Under the pieces are notes generated by a model. It ran no database searches. It was not told the origin of the DNA and saw only the letters and a list, made by a program, of their open reading frames with translations. DNA of 5,315 nt. Origin: an uncultured Flavobacterium sp. GTDB taxonomy: Bacteria > Bacteroidota > Bacteroidia > Flavobacteriales > Flavobacteriaceae. The position numbers and the translations under genes were made by a program. The stretch is taken from the NCBI GenBank assembly GCA_946886675.1, contig CAMPIZ010000147.1, positions 1 through 5,315 on the forward strand, written 5' to 3'. Below, one piece after another: positions 1 to 4,889 of this stretch (positions are counted from its first letter, which is position 1; each line of letters begins with the position of its first letter).

Positions 1-1346
1 ACATATTTACTTTTGTATTCGCTCTTGCTCTTATGGGATGTAGCGAAGAATCGGATATCCAGACGGACAAACAGGGAGCTGAAAGTACTGATAGTGTACA
101 GATAACCACAAAAGCAGCAGGTTCTAAAGTTATGATGCAGGGCTTTTACTGGGATGTTCCTGCAGGGGGTACATGGTGGAATACTATAAAGGGAAAACTT
201 CCTTCCTGGAAAAATGCTGGCTTTGATGCTGTGTGGCTGCCACCGGCAAGCAAGGCGCAAAACGGACCCTTTTCTATGGGTTATGACCCTTTTGACTATT
301 TTGATTTTGGGAGCTACAATCAGATGGGTAGTGTCGAAACCCGTTTTGGCTCTTTGTCTGAACTTCAGTCATTTATTTCTACAGCCCATAATAATAACTT
401 AAGCGTAATTGCAGATATTGTTATTAACCACAATAGTGGAGGGGCATCACAAGGCAATCCTTATACGGGAGGTAATACCTGGACAAATTTTCAGCCCTCT
501 TCAGGTATGTTTAACAGGTCTTATAATGACTTTCATCCCAACGATGTACATTCAAATGACTCAGGTTCTTTTGGGGGCTTTCCGGATTTATGCCATGATA
601 AGGCTTATGTCCAGAATTGGGTTTATAACAACTCAAACTCAATAGCTAAATACTATAAAAATGTTATGGGTTTTGATGGCTGGAGGTTTGATTATGTAAA
701 AGGCTTTGAGCCATGGGTGGTTAAGAACTTTAAAAATGCTGTTGGAGGTTTTACGGTAGGGGAATATTGGGATGGTAATGCCGCAACCTTAGAATGGTGG
801 GCAAATCAGGCAGAATGCAGTGCCTTTGATTTTGCATGTTACTACAGGATGCGCGATGCTTTTATGGGTAACGATCTTACACAGCTTAACGGTGATATGC
901 TTTTAAAGCGTAATTCTTATAAAGCAGTAACTTTTGTTGCTAATCATGATACGGATGAGATATATAATAACAAGCTTTTGGCCTATGCCTACATAATGAC
1001 CCATGAAGGGTACCCGTGTGTATTTTACAGGGATTATGAAGAGTGGCTGGATAAAAATAAAATGAATAACCTTATATGGATTCATAATAATAAAGCTTCC
1101 GGTAATACAACTTATCTTTATGCAGACAACGATGAATATGTAGCCCGCAGGAATGGAAGCCCCGGCCTTATTGTATATATTAATAACAGTAATTCCTGGC
1201 AGGAACGCTGGGTAGATACAAACTGGGCAAATACGGTTATAAAAGATTATACGGGTAATTCCGGCTGGGAGCCTGCTACACAAGGGGATACATGGGTTAA
1301 AATCCAGGCGCCTCCTCATGGATATACTGTGTGGTCTCCAAAATAA
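1..1346 (+). CDS. Secreted alpha-amylase lipoprotein, GH13 (archaeal-type GH13_7-like), 5' end outside window
   Basis: This is an endo-acting alpha-amylase cleaving alpha-1,4-glucan bonds in starch or glycogen, probably anchored to the cell surface. The first complete codon is at position 3 and the frame is open to the left edge, so the Met codon at 33 is not the start: it lies inside a lipobox. Visible residues IFTFVFALALMGC are the end of a type II signal peptide, with the lipidated Cys at 39-41. Counting Met33 as residue 1, the GH13 motifs are DIVINH (128-133), GWRFDYVKG (216-224, nucleophile D220), VGEYWD (242-247, acid/base E244) and FVANHD (301-306, D306). The start MQGFYWDVPAGGTWW and the stretch FGGFPDLCHDK strongly resemble Pyrococcus/Thermococcus amylases. 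An (alpha/beta)8 barrel with a B domain (about 134-190) is followed by a C-terminal beta domain (about 355-437). No strong terminator separates it from rpsU. The subfamily call rests on remembered sequences. Confidence 0.93.
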   Translation, partial: IFTFVFALALMGCSEESDIQTDKQGAESTDSVQITTKAAGSKVMMQGFYWDVPAGGTWWNTIKGKLPSWKNAGFDAVWLPPASKAQNGPFSMGYDPFDYFDFGSYNQMGSVETRFGSLSELQSFISTAHNNNLSVIADIVINHNSGGASQGNPYTGGNTWTNFQPSSGMFNRSYNDFHPNDVHSNDSGSFGGFPDLCHDKAYVQNWVYNNSNSIAKYYKNVMGFDGWRFDYVKGFEPWVVKNFKNAVGGFTVGEYWDGNAATLEWWANQAECSAFDFACYYRMRDAFMGNDLTQLNGDMLLKRNSYKAVTFVANHDTDEIYNNKLLAYAYIMTHEGYPCVFYRDYEEWLDKNKMNNLIWIHNNKASGNTTYLYADNDEYVARRNGSPGLIVYINNSNSWQERWVDTNWANTVIKDYTGNSGWEPATQGDTWVKIQAPPHGYTVWSPK

Positions 1347-1360
1347 TTTGTTTTAGGGTA

Positions 1361-1388
1361 TTTAATTAAAAAATATTTTATAAGTTTG
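1361..1388 (+). promoter_or_regulatory. Probable rpsU promoter (Bacteroidota type)
   Basis: TAAGTTTG at 1381-1388 exactly matches the Bacteroidota -7 consensus TAnnTTTG and is followed by CA. The -33 element is poor: only TTT/TTA at 1361-1364, 16-17 bases upstream, instead of TTG. Transcription would start near 1392-1395, giving a leader of about 22-25 nt that contains the SD of rpsU. The -7 match is seen directly; the start site is inferred. Confidence 0.65.
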
Positions 1389-1401
1389 CACCCTTAACGA
1401 G

Positions 1402-1409
1402 AGGAGGTG
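1402..1409 (+). promoter_or_regulatory. Strong Shine-Dalgarno of rpsU (likely bS21 autoregulatory site)
   Basis: AGGAGGTG is complementary over 8 contiguous bases to the usual 16S rRNA 3' end (CACCTCCT), with 9 bases between GGAGG and the ATG at 1417. No other coding sequence in the window whose start is visible has a comparable SD: xerC, hpf, tuf, secE and nusG have A/T-rich upstream sequences. In Flavobacterium ribosomes bS21, with bS18 and bS6, is known to sequester the anti-SD, and a strong SD on rpsU has been proposed to let bS21-deficient ribosomes preferentially translate rpsU. Confidence 0.9.
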
Positions 1410-1416
1410 TTATATT

Positions 1417-1611
1417 ATGTTGATTATACCAATTAAAGACGGAGAAAATATCGATAGAGCTCTAAAGCGCTACAAGAGAAAATTTGATAAAACAGGAGTT
1501 GTAAGACAGCTAAGAAGCCGCCAGCAATTCACTAAACCATCTGTTGTAAGGAGAGCTCAAATCCAAAAAGCAGCTTATATTCAAACATTAAGGGACTCTG
1601 CGGAGAACTAA
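1417..1611 (+). CDS. rpsU: 30S ribosomal protein bS21
   Basis: This encodes a small basic ribosomal protein of 64 residues that sits on the 30S platform next to the 3' end of 16S rRNA. The protein begins MLIIPIKDGENIDRALKRYK, has the conserved RKFDKTGVV segment at residues 21-29, and continues with a basic helix rich in Arg, Gln and Lys (RQLRSRQQF), typical of bS21. The length is normal for Bacteroidota. The start at 1417 is fixed by the strong SD placed 9 bases upstream. The gene has its own promoter and ends in an intrinsic terminator, so it looks monocistronic. In Bacteroidota bS21 helps to occlude the anti-SD, so its level can set how much SD-dependent initiation takes place; the SD on its own mRNA suggests a feedback loop. 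Identification is firm; the regulation is inferred from known work in Flavobacterium. Confidence 0.97.
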   Translation: MLIIPIKDGENIDRALKRYKRKFDKTGVVRQLRSRQQFTKPSVVRRAQIQKAAYIQTLRDSAEN

Positions 1612-1634
1612 TTAATAGTTGAATTTATAATATT

Positions 1635-1678
1635 AACCGTTAGCAGAAAAGTTTAACTTTGCTGTTAACGGTTTTTTT
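1635..1678 (+). terminator. Intrinsic terminator of rpsU
   Basis: A 12-bp stem pairs 1635-1646 (AACCGTTAGCAG) with 1662-1673 (CTGTTAACGGTT), with one G-T wobble, and is followed by further T to 1678, making seven T in a row (1672-1678). A short inner AAAG/CTTT pairing is possible in the loop. The hairpin ends at the base before the xerC start codon, and a TAnnTTTG box lies in its loop. It should stop rpsU transcripts from entering xerC. Confidence 0.85.
1654..1661 (+). promoter_or_regulatory. Candidate xerC promoter -7 box inside the rpsU terminator loop
   Basis: TAACTTTG matches TAnnTTTG exactly and is followed by C, as in the other two strong boxes of the window (TTTGC). A weak -33 candidate, TTA at 1633-1635, lies 18 bases upstream. 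Initiation about 4-7 bases downstream would give a leader of only about 10-14 nt, consisting mainly of the 3' arm of the terminator. The match is seen directly; promoter function is inferred. Confidence 0.5.
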
Positions 1679-2578
1679 ATGGATTCTAAAAATGCATACT
1701 CAGATTATCTTTTAAAGGAGAAAAACTATTCTCTCCTTACACTGCGTGCTTATATGGATGATTTGCTTTCGTTTGAGCAGTTTGTAAAAAGCAGTGACCA
1801 CGAAGCGGTCTTGGAAAATATAAACTACAGTCATATAAGAAGCTGGATTGTAAATCTGGTAGAAGGAGGGTTGTCTAACCGTTCGGTAAATCGTAAAATA
1901 TCTTCGCTTAAATCATTCTACAAATTTCTTTTACGCTCAAAGCAGATTGAGGTGAATCCGCTGCAAAAACATAAATCGCTTAAAACAGAAAAAAAAGTGC
2001 AGGTTCCTTTCTCTGAAAAGGAGCTTACAGATGTTTATACCGGGATCGAATATCCTGATGGTTTTGACGGAATAAGGGACAGGCTGATAATTGAGCTTTT
2101 TTACACTACCGGTATGCGCCGGGCGGAACTTATTAACTTAAAGTTAAATAACTATGATTCTGCAAACCGTACTATAAAAGTATTAGGGAAGCGAAATAAG
2201 TAGAGAATGATTCCTGTTTTAGAGTGTACCTATAACCTTATTAATAAATACCTTACAGAAAGAAATGTCCTTAAAACTATCGTGCATCCTGATATGTTAA
2301 TTTTAAATTCCAGAGGGCAAAAAGTAAGCGAATCGTTTGTCTATAGATTAATAAATAGTTACTTTAGTGTTGTATCTGCTAAAGTTAAGAAGAGTCCGCA
2401 TGTGCTTCGGCACACCTTTGCAACGCACCTTCTTAATAACGGTGCAGATTTAAACTCAGTAAAAGAATTATTAGGGCACGCAAGTTTGTCTTCCACTCAG
2501 ATATACACGCACAGCAGCCTTGCGGAACTTAAAAAAGTGTATCAGGAAGCGCATCCCCGTAACCGAAATAATTCATAA
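1679..2578 (+). pseudogene. xerC: XerC-type tyrosine recombinase interrupted by an in-frame TAG
   Basis: Intact relatives of this family cut and rejoin DNA at dif to resolve chromosome dimers before division. The frame is open from ATG 1679 to the stop at 2576-2578 except for TAG at 2201-2203. Ignoring that codon, the product would be about 299 residues, the normal XerC length. The N-terminal core-binding domain covers residues 1 to about 95 (SDYLLKEKNYSLLTLRAY). The catalytic set is complete: Arg147 in TGMRRAEL and Lys171 in VLGKRNK before the stop; His241 and Arg244 (HVLRH), His267 (LLGHAS) and nucleophile Tyr276 (QIYTH) after it. The family usually reads GKRNKER here, so the stop probably replaced a Glu codon (GAG to TAG). 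An ATG at 2207 could allow reinitiation of a 123-residue C-terminal piece, but neither piece holds all catalytic residues. The stop may be a true recent mutation or a sequencing error. No SD precedes 1679, and no earlier in-frame start exists before the stop at 1634. Confidence 0.87.
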
Positions 2579-2604
2579 TGTTTAACTATTTAAAAGTTAT
2601 ATTT

Positions 2605-2907
2605 ATGAAAGTAAATGTTCATGCAGTCAACTTTAATGTTGACAGAAAACTCGTTGGCTACGCTCAGGCAAGAATGGATAAGCTGGAGAAGTATTATGAC
2701 AGGGTAGTTTTCTCGGATGTATTCTTTAAACTGGATAACACGAGCGCAAAAGTTAATAAGATTGCAGAGTTAAAAGTTAGTGTGCCCGGAGATGAATTTA
2801 TAGTCAAGAAGCAGTGCAAAACATTTGAGGAAGCTGTAGAGCTTGCAGCCGATTCTATGGAACGTTTATTAATGAGGAGAAAACAAAAAATAAGAGCTCA
2901 TTCGTAA
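2605..2907 (+). CDS. hpf: Ribosome hibernation promoting factor, short form (HPF/RaiA family)
   Basis: This is a 100-residue ribosome-associated factor that binds the 30S decoding region in slow growth or stationary phase and blocks translation. The protein begins MKVNVHAVNFNVDRKLVGYA and contains KLEKYYDRVVFSDVFFKLD (residues 27-44) and the acidic helix FEEAVELAADSMERLL (74-89), the beta-alpha-beta-beta-beta-alpha pattern of the family. It lacks the C-terminal dimerization domain of long HPF. I chose ATG 2605 because family members begin at MKVN; a longer frame from ATG 2578 would add nine residues (MFNYLKVIF) unlike the family. That upstream ATG overlaps the xerC stop as TAATG. No promoter box is visible in the 26-base gap after xerC, so it is probably co-transcribed with the broken xerC. 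There is no SD. Its mRNA probably ends at the hairpin at 2962-2988. Confidence 0.9.
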   Translation: MKVNVHAVNFNVDRKLVGYAQARMDKLEKYYDRVVFSDVFFKLDNTSAKVNKIAELKVSVPGDEFIVKKQCKTFEEAVELAADSMERLLMRRKQKIRAHS

Positions 2908-2930
2908 ATGAAAAAAAAGTTCAAAAATGT

Positions 2931-2960
2931 TTTGATTAAAAAATAAAATCTATACATTTG
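2931..2960 (+). promoter_or_regulatory. Promoter of the tRNA-tuf operon
   Basis: TTTG at 2931-2934 and TACATTTG at 2953-2960 match the Bacteroidota -33 (TTG) and -7 (TAnnTTTG) elements, with 18 bases between them. This is the best two-part promoter in the window. It lies 37 bases upstream of the first tRNA gene and probably drives Thr-Tyr-Thr-tuf. The expected start at about 2964-2967 falls within the 5' arm of the next hairpin. Confidence 0.75.
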
Positions 2961-2961
2961 C

Positions 2962-2988
2962 AGTCCGTTAGAAATAGCGGACTTTTTT
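2962..2988 (+). terminator. Terminator hairpin after hpf, overlapping the tRNA promoter start site
   Basis: AGTCCGTTA (2962-2970) and TAGCGGACT (2975-2983) form a 9-bp stem with one G-T wobble, closed by a GAAA loop and followed by six T (2983-2988). It has the form of an intrinsic terminator for transcripts coming from hpf. Because it begins two bases after the -7 box of the tRNA promoter, RNA started there would lose part of the 5' arm. Confidence 0.75.
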
Positions 2989-2997
2989 ATTATAGTT

Positions 2998-3074
2998 GCC
3001 GGTGTAGCTCAGCTGGCTAGAGCAGCTGATTTGTAATCAGCAGGTCGTGGGTTCGAGTCCCTCCATCGGCTCCA
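2998..3074 (+). tRNA. tRNA-Thr (anticodon TGT)
   Basis: The full cloverleaf can be folded: acceptor GCCGGTG/CATCGGC with one G-T wobble, D stem GCTC/GAGC, anticodon stem GCTGA/TCAGC with loop TTTGTAA and anticodon TGT at 3032-3034, and T loop TTCGAGT. The discriminator base is T at 3071, and CCA is encoded at 3072-3074, unlike the other tRNAs in the window. The T stem GTGGG/CCCTC has one T-T mismatch. It reads ACA and, by wobble, other ACN threonine codons. It is the first gene of the tRNA-tuf cluster and corresponds in order to E. coli thrU. Confidence 0.97.
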
Positions 3075-3106
3075 TGTTTTTTGAAAGCAACTGAAATAAA
3101 AGGTTA

Positions 3107-3187
3107 GGGGAGATACTCAAGCGGCCAACGAGGGCAGACTGTAAATCTGTTGGGAAACCTTCGCAGGTTCGAATCCTGCTCTCCCCA
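3107..3187 (+). tRNA. tRNA-Tyr (anticodon GTA)
   Basis: This is a class II tRNA of 81 bases with a long variable arm. The acceptor GGGGAGA pairs perfectly with TCTCCCC, the anticodon stem is GCAGA/TCTGT with loop CTGTAAA and anticodon GTA at 3141-3143, and the T arm is GCAGG/CCTGC around TTCGAAT. The discriminator is A at 3187 and no CCA is encoded (CAA follows). It lies 32 bases after tRNA-Thr(TGT), matching the position of E. coli tyrU. Confidence 0.97.
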
Positions 3188-3218
3188 CAAACTGGAAGGC
3201 TAAGGGCCTAGGGTATAA

Positions 3219-3290
3219 GCCGGTGTAGCTCAGGGGTAGAGTGCTTCCTTGGTAAGGAAGAGGTCACGGGTTCAAATCCCGTCATTGGCT
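3219..3290 (+). tRNA. tRNA-Thr (anticodon GGT)
   Basis: The acceptor GCCGGTG/CATTGGC has two G-T wobbles. The D stem is GCTC/GAGT, the anticodon stem is CTTCC/GGAAG with loop TTGGTAA and anticodon GGT at 3251-3253, and the T stem ACGGG/CCCGT is perfect. The discriminator is T at 3290 and CCA is not encoded (CTA follows). It reads ACC and ACU. It lies 56 bases before the tuf start codon, as thrT precedes tufB in E. coli, and is probably cut from a shared tRNA-tuf transcript. Confidence 0.97.
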
Positions 3291-3346
3291 CTATATTAGT
3301 AAAAATTTGAACACTAATTATATAACTAAGATTAAATTATTAAATC

Positions 3347-4534
3347 ATGGCAAAGGAAACTTTTGATCGTTCCAAACCCCATTTAAATATTGGTACTATT
3401 GGACACGTTGACCACGGAAAAACAACTTTGACAGCTGCTATTACTAAAGTATTAGCTGATGCTGGTCTTTCTGAGGCAAAATCATTCGACCAAATTGATA
3501 ACGCTCCTGAAGAGAAAGAAAGGGGTATTACTATCAACACTTCTCACGTAGAGTATTCTACTGCTAAGCGTCACTATGCACACGTTGACTGTCCAGGTCA
3601 CGCCGACTACGTTAAGAACATGGTTACTGGTGCTGCTCAGATGGACGGTGCTATCCTTGTAGTTGCTGCTACAGACGGACCGATGCCACAAACTCGTGAG
3701 CACATCCTTTTAGGCCGTCAGGTAGGTGTGCCTAGAATCGTTGTATTCATGAACAAAGTGGATATGGTTGATGATGCTGAGCTACTTGAGCTAGTTGAGA
3801 TGGAAATCCGTGATCTATTATCTTTCTATCAGTATGATGGTGATAATGGTCCGGTAATTAAAGGTTCTGCTCTTGGTGCACTTAACGGTGAGCCAAAATG
3901 GGTTGATACTGTAATGGAGCTTATGAATGCTGTTGACGAGTGGATTGAAGAGCCAGTACGTGATAGAGAGAAGCCGTTCCTAATGCCGGTTGAAGACGTA
4001 TTTACAATTACTGGTCGTGGTACTGTTGCTACAGGTCGTATCGAAACTGGTATCGCTAACACAGGTGATCCTGTAGAAATTATCGGTATGGGTGCTGATA
4101 AACTTACTTCTACTATTACTGGTGTTGAGATGTTCCGTAAGATCCTTGATAGAGGTGAAGCTGGTGATAACGTAGGTCTTCTACTTCGTGGTATAGATAA
4201 AGCTGATATCCGTCGTGGTATGGTTATCTGTAAGCCAGGATCTGTTAAGCCTCACGCTCACTTTAAAGCAGAGGTTTATATCCTTAAGAAAGAAGAAGGT
4301 GGTCGTCACACGCCATTCCATAACAACTACCGTCCTCAGTTCTACGTTCGTACAACTGACGTAACTGGTACAATTTCTCTACCAGCTGGTGTTGAGATGG
4401 TAATGCCTGGTGATAACTTAACTATCGACGTTCAGTTACTTAACCCAATCGCACTTAGCGTAGGTCTACGTTTCGCTATCCGTGAAGGTGGTAGAACTGT
4501 AGGTGCTGGTCAGGTTACAGAAATTCTTGACTAA
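3347..4534 (+). CDS. tuf: Translation elongation factor EF-Tu
   Basis: EF-Tu is the GTPase that carries aminoacyl-tRNA to the ribosomal A site. The protein is 395 residues, the usual length. The G motifs are GHVDHGKT (19-26), switch I RGITI with T62 (59-63), DCPGH (81-85), NKVD (136-139) and SAL (174-176). Domain 2 begins near residue 210 and domain 3 near 300, ending in GQVTEILD. The start at 3347 gives the standard [20 protein letters not shown] beginning; there is no SD, only an A/T-rich leader. Codon use differs from the neighbours: Arg is mostly CGT, and GGT and GTT are frequent, whereas xerC and the amylase use more AGG/AGA. This is expected for a highly expressed gene and is no sign of transfer. 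No good promoter lies between tRNA-Thr(GGT) and tuf, so transcription probably comes from the tRNA promoter at 2931-2960. Confidence 0.99.
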   Translation: MAKETFDRSKPHLNIGTIGHVDHGKTTLTAAITKVLADAGLSEAKSFDQIDNAPEEKERGITINTSHVEYSTAKRHYAHVDCPGHADYVKNMVTGAAQMDGAILVVAATDGPMPQTREHILLGRQVGVPRIVVFMNKVDMVDDAELLELVEMEIRDLLSFYQYDGDNGPVIKGSALGALNGEPKWVDTVMELMNAVDEWIEEPVRDREKPFLMPVEDVFTITGRGTVATGRIETGIANTGDPVEIIGMGADKLTSTITGVEMFRKILDRGEAGDNVGLLLRGIDKADIRRGMVICKPGSVKPHAHFKAEVYILKKEEGGRHTPFHNNYRPQFYVRTTDVTGTISLPAGVEMVMPGDNLTIDVQLLNPIALSVGLRFAIREGGRTVGAGQVTEILD

Positions 4535-4556
4535 TTATAGTTAAATAGATAAAAAG

Positions 4557-4587
4557 GCCGGCAGTGCTTTTGCAGCTGCCGGCTTTT
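4557..4587 (+). terminator. Intrinsic terminator of tuf
   Basis: GCCGGCAG (4557-4564) pairs with CTGCCGGC (4576-4583). The stem continues as TGC/GCA past a one-base bulge and closes with a TTTT loop; four T follow (4584-4587). The stem is GC-rich and strong but the T run is short, so termination may be partial and let some transcription pass into tRNA-Trp, secE and nusG. Confidence 0.8.
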
Positions 4588-4594
4588 ATAACAA

Positions 4595-4665
4595 ACGGGT
4601 GTAGTTCAAGGGTAGAATAGCGGTCTCCAAAACCGTTGATGGGGGTTCGAATCCCTCCACCCGTG
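4595..4665 (+). tRNA. tRNA-Trp (anticodon CCA)
   Basis: The acceptor ACGGGTG pairs perfectly with CACCCGT. The D stem is GTTC/GAAT and the anticodon stem is GCGGT/ACCGT, with loop CTCCAAA and anticodon CCA at 4627-4629. The T stem is GGGGG/CCCTC with one G-T wobble around TTCGAAT. The discriminator is G at 4665, as expected for bacterial tRNA-Trp, and CCA is not encoded. It lies only 16 bases before secE with no promoter or terminator between them, so tRNA-Trp, secE and nusG are probably made as one transcript. Confidence 0.97.
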
Positions 4666-4681
4666 CAAAATCAAAGATATT

Positions 4682-4879
4682 ATGGCAAAGGTTACCAATT
4701 ACATATCAGACGCATTTGCAGAGTTAAAAACTAATGTAACATGGCCAGAATGGGCAGAAGTACAGCGATTAACTATAATAGTTGCTGTTTTTTCGATACT
4801 TTTTGCCTTAGCAACATTTGGGGTAGACAGAGGTTTTGAAGTTATTATAGAGAATATTTACGCTTTCTTAAAAAATTAA
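4682..4879 (+). CDS. secE: Preprotein translocase subunit SecE
   Basis: SecE is the small essential subunit that clamps SecY in the inner-membrane protein-export channel. The protein has 65 residues, matching the short single-span form of most bacteria. It has the amphipathic helix and conserved segment AFAELKTNVTWPEWAEV (residues 11-27), with the family's E-L-K-x-x-V-T-W-P pattern, then one membrane helix at about 29-47 (LTIIVAVFSILFALATFGV). The start at 4682 gives the expected MAKVTNYI beginning and has no SD. The nusG start codon follows 10 bases after the stop, as in the usual secE-nusG operon. Confidence 0.96.
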   Translation: MAKVTNYISDAFAELKTNVTWPEWAEVQRLTIIVAVFSILFALATFGVDRGFEVIIENIYAFLKN

Positions 4880-4889
4880 TTTTATTGTG

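Noticed and set aside
33..35. Met codon at 33 as the amylase start
   Set aside because: It lies inside a lipobox whose hydrophobic core is encoded in frame upstream to the window edge, so the real start is outside the window.
903..1319. Minus-strand open frames opposite the amylase, tuf and nusG
   Set aside because: They lie wholly or largely opposite strongly conserved genes, show no recognisable domain and have no initiation context; they are antisense shadows.
1361..1379. AT-only palindromes TTTAATTAAA and AAAATATTTT after the amylase as a terminator
   Set aside because: They contain no GC pairs and no adequate stem with a T run; they are better explained as the AT-rich promoter region of rpsU.
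2201..2203. TAG decoded as pyrrolysine or by routine stop read-through
   Set aside because: No pyl genes or read-through structure are visible, and the site is an ordinary Glu position in the family.
2481..2488. CAAGTTTG inside the 3' part of xerC as an hpf promoter
   Set aside because: The first base does not fit, it lies in coding sequence for the conserved GHASLSS motif, and there is no clear -33 element.
2207..2578. A separate small integrase gene starting at ATG 2207
   Set aside because: It is in the same frame as the upstream part, separated by one TAG and one Arg codon, and together they give one normal-length XerC. It is better described as one broken gene.
2908..2946. Tiny 12-codon ORF (MKKKFKNVLIKK) directly after the hpf stop
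   Set aside because: It is lysine-rich from an A-rich run, overlaps the tRNA promoter -33 element and has no initiation signal; probably chance.
3188..3218. Remnant of a Gly tRNA in the Tyr-Thr spacer
   Set aside because: No recognisable acceptor, T-loop or anticodon arm remains in the 31 bases.
3302..3309. AAAATTTG before tuf as a separate tuf promoter
   Set aside because: It lacks the TA of TAnnTTTG and has no clear -33 element; co-transcription with the tRNAs is more likely.
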